Source: Ignavibacteriota bacterium (GTDB lineage Bacteria > Bacteroidota > Ignavibacteria > Tepidaquicellales > Tepidaquicellaceae). From it: a stretch of 64,000 nt of DNA. The position numbers were made by a program, and so were the translations under genes. Positions 28,132 through 37,479 of this stretch are shown here, piece after piece; positions within the stretch are counted from its first letter, which is position 1, and every line of letters starts with the position of its first letter. The stretch spans positions 62,001 to 126,000 of the forward strand of contig JAPLFJ010000011.1 in the NCBI GenBank assembly GCA_026390735.1, read 5' to 3'. A model generated the notes under the pieces. The model saw only the letters and a program-made list of their open reading frames with translations. It had not been told where the DNA came from and ran no database searches.

Positions 28132-28869
28132 ATGGATAAAACAAATATTTCTGGAAAAACTAACATCGGGAAGAAGAGGGAAAACAATGAGGATGCGTAT
28201 TATGTAGACGAGGTAAATAACATATTTATAGTTGCTGACGGTATGGGTGGTCATAATGCAGGTGAAGTTGCTAGTGCTAAATCAATTGAGCTTATTAAAT
28301 TTGGGTTGGATAGTTTCGCATTACAGGAAATGAAGCAAAACCCATCAAAGATTGAAGATATTTTAAAACGAGTATTATCTGATGTAAATGAAAATATATA
28401 TGAACTTGGCAATAATAATCCTGACTACCACGGTATGGGTTGCACAATAGTATTAACATATATCGAGAATAATTATTTACATAAAATTCACGTAGGTGAC
28501 GCACGATGCTATGTTTGTAGAAACGATAAAATCGAACAACTGGGTGACGATCATTCATATGTTGGAGCTGCAATTAAAATGGGTTATATGACAAAAGAAG
28601 AGGCACGAAAGAGTCCCGAAAAAAATAAAATAACAATGGCAGTCGGGACTTCAAATAATATTCAACCTGATTACAGAAAATATGAATTACAAAAAGGTGA
28701 CATTATTATGCTATGCTCTGATGGACTATGGGATATGTTGTCAGATGAAAATATTCTTAAGATAATAAATACAAATAAATCTGCTCAGGAAATAAGTGAA
28801 CAATTAATTACCGAAGCAAATAATTCAGGTGGTGTCGATAATATCACAGTCATTGTAATTAAAAATTAG
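28132..28869 (+). CDS. PP2C-family protein serine/threonine phosphatase
   Basis: A 245-residue PPM/PP2C phosphatase of the compact bacterial type. The metal-binding and core motifs are all present: RENNEDAYY (~19), VADGMGGHNAGEVAS (~35-49), HGMGCTIVL (~103), HVGDARCYV (~122), LCSDGLWDML (~193) and GGVDNITVIV (~232). It is expected to reverse phosphorylation by the neighbouring kinases; it is the only phosphatase for three kinases in the island. It lies 11 nt after the FHA-kinase and 30 nt before the WD40 kinase. There is no transmembrane segment. Confidence 0.93.
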   Translation: MDKTNISGKTNIGKKRENNEDAYYVDEVNNIFIVADGMGGHNAGEVASAKSIELIKFGLDSFALQEMKQNPSKIEDILKRVLSDVNENIYELGNNNPDYHGMGCTIVLTYIENNYLHKIHVGDARCYVCRNDKIEQLGDDHSYVGAAIKMGYMTKEEARKSPEKNKITMAVGTSNNIQPDYRKYELQKGDIIMLCSDGLWDMLSDENILKIINTNKSAQEISEQLITEANNSGGVDNITVIVIKN

Positions 28870-28899
28870 CAGAGTATTATAAAATGATTATAGTTTGGA

Positions 28900-31800
28900 A
28901 TGAGTAATAACAATTTGGAAAACATTGAACAAGATATAAAAGACATTCCTCTAAAATGGAATATCGGTGATTTTATTGCAGACTTGTATGAAGTAACAGG
29001 GGTTCTGGGCGAAGGTGGTATGGGAATCGTTTACAAAGTTCATCATAAGGAATGGGATGTAGATTTAGCAGTTAAAAGCATTCGTCCTGAAATATTAAAT
29101 AATACTGGTTTAGAAAACTTTATTAAAGAAGCCGAAACATGGGTAAATCTTGGATTGCATCCAAACATCGTTAGCTGTTATTATGTCAGGAAATTAGGTG
29201 AGGTTCCAAGAATATTTTCAGAATATGTTGATGGTGGAAGTCTGAAAGAATGGATTCAAACTGGAAAACTATATGAAGGCAGAAAAGAGGAAGTATTAGA
29301 AAGAATACTTGATATAGCAATACAGTCTGCATGGGGTTTGAAATATGCTCATGAACAGGGATTAATTCATCAAGACGTAAAACCTGCGAATATATTAATG
29401 TCATCAGATGGGTCGGTAAAAGTCACGGACTTTGGCATAGCAAAGGTCAAGAAAAAATCTGACATAATATCTCAAACTTATAATGACCCAAATAAGTCTG
29501 TACTTGTAAGTTCCGGTAGTATGACTCCTGCATATTGTTCACCTGAACAGAAAGAAGGCAAACCACTAAGCAGAAGGACCGATATTTGGAGTTGGGCTGT
29601 ATCCATTTTAGAAATGTTTACTGGGGGTGTTCATTGGGTAAGCGGAACTGTAGCAGAAACAATTTTAGAACAGCATTTAATAAATGGTTGTGAGAACATA
29701 AATATTCCGAATATTCCAGATCAGCTTGCGGAATTATTAATACAATGTTTTCAATATAATCCTGAAGATAGACCGAATGACTTTGAAGAAATATCAAAAA
29801 GATTATTTGATATTTATTCTGAAATACATAATTCTAAATATTACAGAACTACTCCTAAGTCTGCTGATTTACTCGCAGATAGTCTAAATAATAAAGCTAT
29901 ATCCTTTCTTGATTTAGAAAAATTTGATAAAGCTGAAGAGTGTTGGAAAGAAGCATTAAGGATTAATCCGCAGCATCTTCAAAGTAACTTTAATTATAAT
30001 TACTTTCATTGGGGAATCGGAAATATTTCTGGAGATAATTTAGTCAAGCAATTGGAGGCAATTAAGCTAAACTATTTGGATAATATTGATTACTGGTTAT
30101 GTTTAGGTTGGATATACTATGAATTGGGTGATGTTGATGCAATCAATGAAATCCAGAACTCAAAGTATAGAATAAAAGATAAAAAATTCAATGACACATT
30201 AAATGATAAAGACCAACCGATAGGAAAAGAAATAAGAAAATTTACTGAAGACGATGACGATGTACGTACTGTTTGTTTTTCTCCCGATGGGAAGTATGTT
30301 TTGTCTGGAAGCGATGATTGTAACATTAGGCTTTGGGATATTCAATCTGGTAATAAGATTAGAACATATATAGGCCATTCAGGAAGTATACACTCTGTTT
30401 GTTTTTCCCCTGATGGGAAGAATGCTTTGTCTGGAAGCTATGATTGTGAAATTAGGCTTTGGGACATTCAAACTGGTGAAACGAGTAGAGTATTTAAAGG
30501 TCATACAAGAAGCGTGCATTCTGTTTGTTTTTCTCCTGATGGAAAGTATGCTTTGTCTGGAAGCAATGATTATACTGTTAGGCTTTGGGATATTCAATCT
30601 GGTAAGGAAATTAAAAAATTTAATGGCCATACTGATAATATAAATGTAGTCTTAATCTCTCCAAACGGTAAATATATTTTGTCTGGAAGTGATGATACTA
30701 CACTTCGTTCGTGGGATATTGAAACAGGGAAAGAAATTAAAACAATAGAGATTGATGGCGAAAAAGTACTATTTCTGAAGTTCACTGAAAATAATAACAT
30801 TGCTATATCTGCAAGTAAAGATAATACAATCATTTTTTGGGATATCTTAAATGGGGAAAAAATTAGAAGCATAAAAGGAAGTGATAATTTATTGAGTTCT
30901 CTTACCATTTCTCCAAACAATACTTATGTACTTTCAGGATCTGTCGATTCTAATATTTACTTTTGGGAAGTATCCTCACTCAAAGAAATCAAAACATTTG
31001 AAGGACATAAAGATAGTATAAAGTTTTTATCTTACTCACAAGATAGTAGATATGTATTGTCTGGGAGTGGTGATAATTCTTTCTATTTATGGGAAATTCA
31101 TTATCCACAAAAAAAGATCGATAATAATTATCCTTTGCTTAGTAAAATAAAATCAGTTACGGAATTAATTGAAATCGAAAATGTAAATAAAGAGCAACTC
31201 GAAGAAATTAAAAATCTTCGCAATAGAAAAAAATATATTGAGGCATATGATTTAATAGAATCATTACAAAATTCACCATATTTAGAAAAAAGTAATGAGT
31301 TGTTAAATATTAAAAATGATATTTGCAAACAAAGTGGATTTAGAAGGATAAGACTCAAAAATGTATTTTGCGTTAATATTTTTCGGGGACATACAGACAG
31401 AATTTATTCAGTTGATTTTTCTTGTGATAACAAGAAGGCCTTATCCGGAAGTAGAGATAAAACAATCAGACTATGGGATATTGAGACGGGAAAAGAGATT
31501 AGAAGGTTTGAAGGGCATACAGGTGAGGTTATTTCTGTAGAATTTTCCCCTGATGGTAGATATGCCTTATCCGGAAGTAAAGATAATACAATCCGACTAT
31601 GGGAAATTGAGACAGGAAAAGAGATTAGAAGGTTTGATGGGCATACTGAATCTGTATGGTCTGTATGTTTTTCACCTGATGGGAAGTTCTTATTATCAGG
31701 AAGTTTGGATAATACTATTAGGTTATGGAATGTGGACACTGGTCAAGAAATAAGAATATTTACTGGACATACCGATGAAGTAATGTCAGTTTGTTTTTCT

Positions 31801-33849
31801 CCTGATGGTAGATATGCTTTATCCGGAAGTAGCGATGAAACAATTCGATTATGGGATATATCTACAGGAAAAATCAAAAATATCTTTGAAGGGCATGAGC
31901 AAACTGTTTTCTCGGTTACATTTTCTCCAAACGGAAGAAGTATATTAACAGGAAGCTTAGATAAGTCAGTTCGTTTTTGGGATACATCTACATGTAAAGA
32001 AATGAAAAAGATATTTTTAAATTATGTATTATCTGCCTTATATTCACCAGATGGGAAGTATGCTCTTTTTGTAAATACTGATAAGACGTTTAATATATGG
32101 GATGTATCATTATATAAGGAAATTGGAAAGTTTAATGGACATAATAGTGCCGTAATTTCTACTGTTTATTCTAATGACGGCAGATATATATTATCGGGAA
32201 GCTTTGACAAAACAATGTATTTATGGGAATTCGATTGGGATTGGGAATTTGTAGCGCATTCTGATTGGAATGAAGATGCAAGGCCCTATCTAGAAATATT
32301 TTTAGAATTACACAGAGATTATGGAACTGATGGCATTTCAAAAGTAGGGATGTCCAATTGGGGTGATGATGATTTTAGTAATTTTTATGTTGATTTGCAG
32401 AATAGAGGCTTAGGGTATATAAGACCAGAAAGGATAAAAGCAGAATTAGAAAATATGAAAAGGGTTTATTATAATATATTTGATAATATTAGTAGCATAA
32501 AGAACACAGAAAATCATTTCAATGATAATCAATTAATTCAATTATCAAATGTCACATCTAATTCTTTTAACAAAATATTATTAAAAGCTCAATATGAGTT
32601 CGATAATAATAAGTTGAAAGAATCGTATTTTACGATTACTGAAGCTCTAAATATAAAAGAAGAAACATATAGTAATAAACTCCTTAGTCTCTATTATAAA
32701 ATCGGTAAAAAAGGGATTAAAAAAGGATTAAAAAGTCTTTCCCTTGTTAAATCATTTGAAGGTCATAAAAAGTCAATCAATTCGGTTTGTTTTACATCTT
32801 GTGGGAAATTTATAGTTTCAGGTAGCAATGATAATACTATTAAATTATGGAATTGTGAGTCTGGTGAATGTATAAGGACATTTGAGGGTCACCAGGATGC
32901 TGTTAAATCTATTTGTGTTTCACCAAATGGGAATTTAATTTTATCTGGTAGTCGTGATAACACAACTAAATTATGGGATATCAACTCAGGGCTTTGTATA
33001 AAAACATTTAATGAGCACACGGATTCAGTTCAAAATGTTTATTTTTCGCCAAAAGGAGAATATGCTTTTTCTCTAACTAGTGATTATCAGTTAAATATTA
33101 TAGATATGAGTTTAAGTAAATGCACAATTAAAATTGATTCAAAAAGCAAACATATTAGCTGTGTATCCATCTCACCTGATGGAAAATATTTCTTGTCAAA
33201 TGATCTAGAGATTAAAATGATTGCTTCGAACTTTTTTCGTCATATAAATATTATTCAAAGAAATGATACTGTATATTCCTCAGTTTGTTTTTCCCCAAAT
33301 ATGAAATATGTTTTATCAGGTAGTGATGAAATAATATTATATGATATTAAATCAAACATAAACAGAAAGTATCCGAATAATCCATTTGATGAAATATCAA
33401 CCGTTTGTTTTTCTCCAAATAGCAACTATTTTATTACTGGAAGTAAAGATAAATCAATAAAATTATGGGGTATATCAAATGACAAAGTTATTGAAACGGT
33501 TTATGGGCACAATAGAGAAATAAATACTGTTTGTTTTTCCCCAGATGGAAATTATATAATATCAGGTAGTGATGGTAGAACAATAAAACTGTGGCAGTTA
33601 ATTTGGGAGTATGAGATACCCGAACCTGCCGATTGGAATGAAGGTGTAAGACCATATCTTGAAATATTCCTTGAACGTAATAGACGTTATGATTCTGGTA
33701 TTTTAACAAAAATTGGAAAACCAGTTTGGAATAATAAGGAGTTTAATATGTTTTACGAAGATTTACAAAACAGAGATTTCGGATGGCTTAGAAAAGATGG
33801 AGTAAGAGCTGAATTAGGAAAAATGACCCGTGATTTGAATGTTGATTAG
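28900..33849 (+). CDS. Giant WD40-repeat serine/threonine kinase (three seven-bladed propellers)
   Basis: A 1649-residue protein. The kinase domain (~25-310) has GEGGMGIVYK near 36, the Lys in LAVKSI and DFGIAK near 174, but the catalytic loop reads HQDVKPAN (near 156): the Arg of HRD is Gln while the catalytic Asp stays. A TPR-like helical region follows (~320-430). Then come three blocks of seven WD40 blades, at about 453-737, 829-1115 and 1288-1570, with GHxxxVxSVCFSPDGKYxLSGSxDxTIRLWD-like lines of ~42 residues. Propellers II and III are each followed by a ~70-residue module starting DWNE...RPYLEIFLE. Linkers after I and II contain TPR-like hairpins. It is probably a cytosolic scaffold kinase; no membrane span is seen. 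Blades 1-3 are near-identical in DNA. Confidence 0.9.
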   Translation: MSNNNLENIEQDIKDIPLKWNIGDFIADLYEVTGVLGEGGMGIVYKVHHKEWDVDLAVKSIRPEILNNTGLENFIKEAETWVNLGLHPNIVSCYYVRKLGEVPRIFSEYVDGGSLKEWIQTGKLYEGRKEEVLERILDIAIQSAWGLKYAHEQGLIHQDVKPANILMSSDGSVKVTDFGIAKVKKKSDIISQTYNDPNKSVLVSSGSMTPAYCSPEQKEGKPLSRRTDIWSWAVSILEMFTGGVHWVSGTVAETILEQHLINGCENINIPNIPDQLAELLIQCFQYNPEDRPNDFEEISKRLFDIYSEIHNSKYYRTTPKSADLLADSLNNKAISFLDLEKFDKAEECWKEALRINPQHLQSNFNYNYFHWGIGNISGDNLVKQLEAIKLNYLDNIDYWLCLGWIYYELGDVDAINEIQNSKYRIKDKKFNDTLNDKDQPIGKEIRKFTEDDDDVRTVCFSPDGKYVLSGSDDCNIRLWDIQSGNKIRTYIGHSGSIHSVCFSPDGKNALSGSYDCEIRLWDIQTGETSRVFKGHTRSVHSVCFSPDGKYALSGSNDYTVRLWDIQSGKEIKKFNGHTDNINVVLISPNGKYILSGSDDTTLRSWDIETGKEIKTIEIDGEKVLFLKFTENNNIAISASKDNTIIFWDILNGEKIRSIKGSDNLLSSLTISPNNTYVLSGSVDSNIYFWEVSSLKEIKTFEGHKDSIKFLSYSQDSRYVLSGSGDNSFYLWEIHYPQKKIDNNYPLLSKIKSVTELIEIENVNKEQLEEIKNLRNRKKYIEAYDLIESLQNSPYLEKSNELLNIKNDICKQSGFRRIRLKNVFCVNIFRGHTDRIYSVDFSCDNKKALSGSRDKTIRLWDIETGKEIRRFEGHTGEVISVEFSPDGRYALSGSKDNTIRLWEIETGKEIRRFDGHTESVWSVCFSPDGKFLLSGSLDNTIRLWNVDTGQEIRIFTGHTDEVMSVCFSPDGRYALSGSSDETIRLWDISTGKIKNIFEGHEQTVFSVTFSPNGRSILTGSLDKSVRFWDTSTCKEMKKIFLNYVLSALYSPDGKYALFVNTDKTFNIWDVSLYKEIGKFNGHNSAVISTVYSNDGRYILSGSFDKTMYLWEFDWDWEFVAHSDWNEDARPYLEIFLELHRDYGTDGISKVGMSNWGDDDFSNFYVDLQNRGLGYIRPERIKAELENMKRVYYNIFDNISSIKNTENHFNDNQLIQLSNVTSNSFNKILLKAQYEFDNNKLKESYFTITEALNIKEETYSNKLLSLYYKIGKKGIKKGLKSLSLVKSFEGHKKSINSVCFTSCGKFIVSGSNDNTIKLWNCESGECIRTFEGHQDAVKSICVSPNGNLILSGSRDNTTKLWDINSGLCIKTFNEHTDSVQNVYFSPKGEYAFSLTSDYQLNIIDMSLSKCTIKIDSKSKHISCVSISPDGKYFLSNDLEIKMIASNFFRHINIIQRNDTVYSSVCFSPNMKYVLSGSDEIILYDIKSNINRKYPNNPFDEISTVCFSPNSNYFITGSKDKSIKLWGISNDKVIETVYGHNREINTVCFSPDGNYIISGSDGRTIKLWQLIWEYEIPEPADWNEGVRPYLEIFLERNRRYDSGILTKIGKPVWNNKEFNMFYEDLQNRDFGWLRKDGVRAELGKMTRDLNVD
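30256..30633 (+). repeat. 126-bp tandem repeats coding WD40 blades
   Basis: Three consecutive ~126-bp units (42 codons each) encode blades 1-3 of the first propeller. Long stretches are almost identical in DNA, for example ctgtttgtttttc at 30267, 30393 and 30519, followed by closely matching gatgg...tttgtctggaagc lines. A similar pair of near-identical units lies at about 31435-31650 in the second propeller. The repeat pattern indicates recent blade duplication. Confidence 0.8.
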
Positions 33850-33900
33850 CTTAAATGCTTTTAATTTTTTTTAAATATACATTAAACAGTATACAGATTG

Positions 33901-35175
33901 ATGGATGACAGAACTAAAAAAATATTGCAGTTTGCGGGATTAGATTATAAAGAATATGTTTCCCCAAAAGTAGATATTGAAGCCCAAGAAAAAGCAATAA
34001 TTCTTAAGATTAAAGATATTTTGCCAAACATAGAAATTGTTGAGAACAAGATAGTGTTTACTAATATTATTAAAATTCTAAATAACAAATATCCTTTTCT
34101 AAAATTTAAGTTTCTAAAACTAAAAGATGATGGAACCGATAAATATAAGTTCCTTATAGTTTCAAATATATTTAGACATTTAAATCATTTCACTTATGTG
34201 TTTTGTAACTCTGAATCAGATTTGTTGGGACTATTAATTAATATTGAATCTTTAGTAAGCAAAGACATTTCTTCACTCCAAAATTACACTGGTATTTATT
34301 ATAATGGGAAAGCAGAACTCGGGATTTTATTAAATCACAAATTTAATAATGTAGAAACTGTCAATAACTTACTTAACGAAGAGTTTAATTTTAAAATCAA
34401 CAAGAAACAGATAAAAGTTAAAATCGACAAACCAACAGATGTCTTTGAATTTGTGTTCGATGAATTGAGATTTAATTACAAATATTGCATAAATATATTT
34501 AATGTTGATGAAATTGAAAATTCAGAAAGAGATAATATAATTGATAGTATATTATCTACAGTTATTAAAATAATAATGACACATTTTGGAATCTCAGTTG
34601 ATTATACTAACCATATACCTTTACAAAAAAGCAATTCATATTTTAATATTACGGTTGAAAAGACTGCTTTTAATAATATTAAACTGAAGAAATATAATCC
34701 TGTTTTACTATCTTATTATAATAGTGCTTTATTTATAAAATCTTTAAATTTTCAATATTTGGCTTTTTATAACATTATTGAATATAATTTTCATCAATGT
34801 TATCTTGATATATATGATAAGAAATCTATTGAAAATCAAAAGGAGAAGACTTTGCTGCAAAATGTTTTAGAATATTTTGTCAAATTAGAAGGCTTCAAAA
34901 AAATATTTAATTTGGAAGATAATATTAAATCACGAATAATTGGTAAAGATATTAAGTCTGAAACAATAAGGTTAACTGAAAGTCATTTTTATGCTGATTT
35001 GGCTAATCATATTTATGAAATTAGAAATTCCATTGTGCATTCAAAGCCGGATAATGAAAAGTTACCTTTGTTGAATAAATATTTTGATTCACACAGGCAG
35101 AATTTATACGATGAAGTTAATTTGGTTAAATGGATAGCAAAAATAATTATTGAAGAGACTTCTCAAAATATTTAA
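33901..35175 (+). CDS. HEPN-domain protein (Apea-like), putative RNase effector
   Basis: A 424-residue protein when started at ATG 33901; a TTG one codon earlier is possible. Residues ~1-290 are not recognisable, being rich in Asn/Lys/Ile with no signal peptide or membrane span. The C-terminal ~140 residues are helical and contain EIRNSIVHSK with R375-N376 and H380, an Rx4H motif as in HEPN ribonucleases, in the sequence setting of Apea-type HEPN domains. HEPN proteins commonly cleave RNA in abortive infection and toxin-antitoxin systems. Located between the WD40 kinase (51-nt gap) and the ClpC-like ATPase (30-nt gap), it is the best candidate for the effector of this operon. Catalysis is inferred from the motif alone. 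Confidence 0.7.
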   Translation: MDDRTKKILQFAGLDYKEYVSPKVDIEAQEKAIILKIKDILPNIEIVENKIVFTNIIKILNNKYPFLKFKFLKLKDDGTDKYKFLIVSNIFRHLNHFTYVFCNSESDLLGLLINIESLVSKDISSLQNYTGIYYNGKAELGILLNHKFNNVETVNNLLNEEFNFKINKKQIKVKIDKPTDVFEFVFDELRFNYKYCINIFNVDEIENSERDNIIDSILSTVIKIIMTHFGISVDYTNHIPLQKSNSYFNITVEKTAFNNIKLKKYNPVLLSYYNSALFIKSLNFQYLAFYNIIEYNFHQCYLDIYDKKSIENQKEKTLLQNVLEYFVKLEGFKKIFNLEDNIKSRIIGKDIKSETIRLTESHFYADLANHIYEIRNSIVHSKPDNEKLPLLNKYFDSHRQNLYDEVNLVKWIAKIIIEETSQNI

Positions 35176-35205
35176 CGTTAAAAATAAACATATAAAAGCA
35201 ATATT

Positions 35206-37455
35206 ATGAAGAAATTATCATCTGGTGCGGAGTTAACTTGGGATATTGCTGCTTCTGAATCAATATACTCAAAGTACGAATTTATTGAGGTTGAGCATAT
35301 CCTTATTGGTTTATGTAGTCTTGAAAAGATTAAAGAGCATAATTATGATAAGGGTGAGGTTAATAGTGAACATAAAGAAATATCCGCAATTATGGCAAAA
35401 TTTAATGTAGATATAATACATCTTAGAAAAGAAATCCGTAGAAAACTTGGTAATCAGAATTTCGACAGAAAAGAGAAGTCTATTCATAGAAGTATTGATT
35501 GCAAAAAGATATTTGCATTAGCTGACACCTTAAATTCTAATAATGATTTTATAACCTCCATTGATTTATTGGTTGCAATATTGACCAATTCGAGTGATAT
35601 AATATCTGATGTATTTTCTAAATCCGGAGTGAATATCAATGCAATGAAAGAATATGCTCTTAATAATGATGATAATTCCAAACTACCTTTTCTCGTAAAA
35701 TATGGCAGGAATTTAATAGACGATGCAAAGAGTAATTTGATTTATCCAGTAATAGGAAGAAGGAAAGAAATACTTAGTGTAATTCAAACACTTGCCAGAC
35801 AATCAAAGAATAACCCTGTATTAATTGGTGAAGCGGGTGTTGGAAAAACAGCTATTGTCGAAGCTTTGGCGATTAGGATTAAAGATGGTAAAGACAAACA
35901 AATTATCGGTGATAAAGTAATTTATCAGATAGATATGGGTGTACTTACCGCTGGTACAAAATACAGGGGTGAATTCGAAGAAAGACTTGAAGGAATAATT
36001 AAAGAAGCACAGTCAGACCCTAATATTATATTATTTATTGACGAGATTCATACTATTGTTGGAGCTGGAAAAGCCGAAGGAAGCTTAGATGCTTCTAATA
36101 TTTTAAAGCCTGCACTTGCCAGAGGAAAATTAAAATGTATAGGTGCGACAACTATTGATGAATACAGAAAATATATTGAAACCGATAGTGCACTTGAAAG
36201 AAGATTTGAAAAAATCATCGTTAATGAACCGGATATAAATGAAACCTTTGAAATCCTTAAAGGGATTAATTCCCATATAGAAGAACACCATAACGTTATT
36301 ATTAAAGATGTAGTTTTAAAGGCTGCTATCGAACTGTCAGTTAAATTTGATAATGATCATAGGTTACCTGATAAAGCCATAGACCTAGTTGATAAAGCTT
36401 CTGCAAAAACACGTATTCCTTTACTCAGTATGCAGGAAAATATGAATTATATAAACAAATCTAATGACGTTAAAATCGAAACGATAGCTGAAGTGTTGTC
36501 AGAAAAGATAAATATTCCTGTTGATATAATTATTGGACATACTGATATAAACTCAAGGGTGGTAGGACTGAAAGGATATTTACGGGAACATATTGTAGGG
36601 CAGGATTTAGTTATTGATTCTATTTGCAAAAGACTTTTAATAGCTCAGTCCAAAATTGTAACCAGGAAAAAACCTTTATCTGTGTTTTTATTCTTCGGAC
36701 CTACGGGTACAGGGAAAACCGAAATAGCTAAATTAATATCTGAATATTTATTCGGAACTGAAAAGAATTTGATTAGATTAGATATGTCTGAATATATGGA
36801 ACAGCACAGTATTTCAAAATTGATAGGTTCGCCTCCGGGTTACGTGGGATATGATGACGAAGGACAGTTAACAGGAAAACTGAGGACATCACCTTATTGT
36901 GTTGTTTTGCTGGATGAAATTGAGAAAGCTCATCCCAAAGTATTTGATATCTTTCTTCAATTATTCGACGAAGGCAGAATTACAGATTCAAAAGGCAGGA
37001 CAATTGATGGAAAGAATGCAATATTCATAATGACTTCTAATATAGTCTCAGAGAAAAAAATTGAATTAGGCTTCCAGCAACATGAATCAGTGCAGGATAT
37101 CGTAATATCAAATTTGAAACAGCACTTTAGAACTGAGTTTATTAATCGCATTGACGAAATAATAGAATTCTCACAACTCAATCTTAATGACATTAAAATA
37201 ATAACAAAGAAGCTATTAGATAAATTATCAGAAGAGTTCTTCCTTAACCACAAAAAGAAACTCGTCTATAGTGATGATGTTATTACGTTTGTGTCAAATA
37301 TTGGATTCGACGAAGAATTCGGAGCAAGAAATTTAAAAAGGGAAATTGAGAACCTTATCGAATACCCGTTAAGCAAAATATTAATCGAACATAAATTTAC
37401 AAATAAAGATAAGATAACCGTAAGTGTTAAATCAGATTCGTTAATATTCTCTTGA
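35206..37455 (+). CDS. ClpC/ClpA-like Hsp100 AAA+ unfoldase
   Basis: A 749-residue protein. The N-terminal ~155 residues are a double Clp_N repeat-like domain. The first AAA+ module has Walker A GEAGVGKT near 208 and Walker B LFIDEIHTI near 276. The second has GPTGTGKT near 499 and LLDEIEKAH near 569, with FINRIDEIIEF near 646 as sensor-2 context. The chain is shorter than ClpB (about 860) and leaves no room for a full middle domain, so it is closer to ClpA/ClpC architecture. The tripeptide LGF near 622 lies where ClpC has its ClpP-docking loop. It should unfold proteins with ATP. A housekeeping Clp would not normally be encoded inside a kinase/HEPN operon, so this copy is probably dedicated to the system. 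Confidence 0.88.
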   Translation: MKKLSSGAELTWDIAASESIYSKYEFIEVEHILIGLCSLEKIKEHNYDKGEVNSEHKEISAIMAKFNVDIIHLRKEIRRKLGNQNFDRKEKSIHRSIDCKKIFALADTLNSNNDFITSIDLLVAILTNSSDIISDVFSKSGVNINAMKEYALNNDDNSKLPFLVKYGRNLIDDAKSNLIYPVIGRRKEILSVIQTLARQSKNNPVLIGEAGVGKTAIVEALAIRIKDGKDKQIIGDKVIYQIDMGVLTAGTKYRGEFEERLEGIIKEAQSDPNIILFIDEIHTIVGAGKAEGSLDASNILKPALARGKLKCIGATTIDEYRKYIETDSALERRFEKIIVNEPDINETFEILKGINSHIEEHHNVIIKDVVLKAAIELSVKFDNDHRLPDKAIDLVDKASAKTRIPLLSMQENMNYINKSNDVKIETIAEVLSEKINIPVDIIIGHTDINSRVVGLKGYLREHIVGQDLVIDSICKRLLIAQSKIVTRKKPLSVFLFFGPTGTGKTEIAKLISEYLFGTEKNLIRLDMSEYMEQHSISKLIGSPPGYVGYDDEGQLTGKLRTSPYCVVLLDEIEKAHPKVFDIFLQLFDEGRITDSKGRTIDGKNAIFIMTSNIVSEKKIELGFQQHESVQDIVISNLKQHFRTEFINRIDEIIEFSQLNLNDIKIITKKLLDKLSEEFFLNHKKKLVYSDDVITFVSNIGFDEEFGARNLKREIENLIEYPLSKILIEHKFTNKDKITVSVKSDSLIFS

Positions 37456-37479
37456 TATGTCAAACTTAACATGATGTAA

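Noticed and set aside
30256-33610. CRISPR-like periodic repeats
   Set aside because: The ~126-bp periodicity lies inside one open reading frame and encodes WD40 blades; there are no short palindromic repeats with unique spacers.
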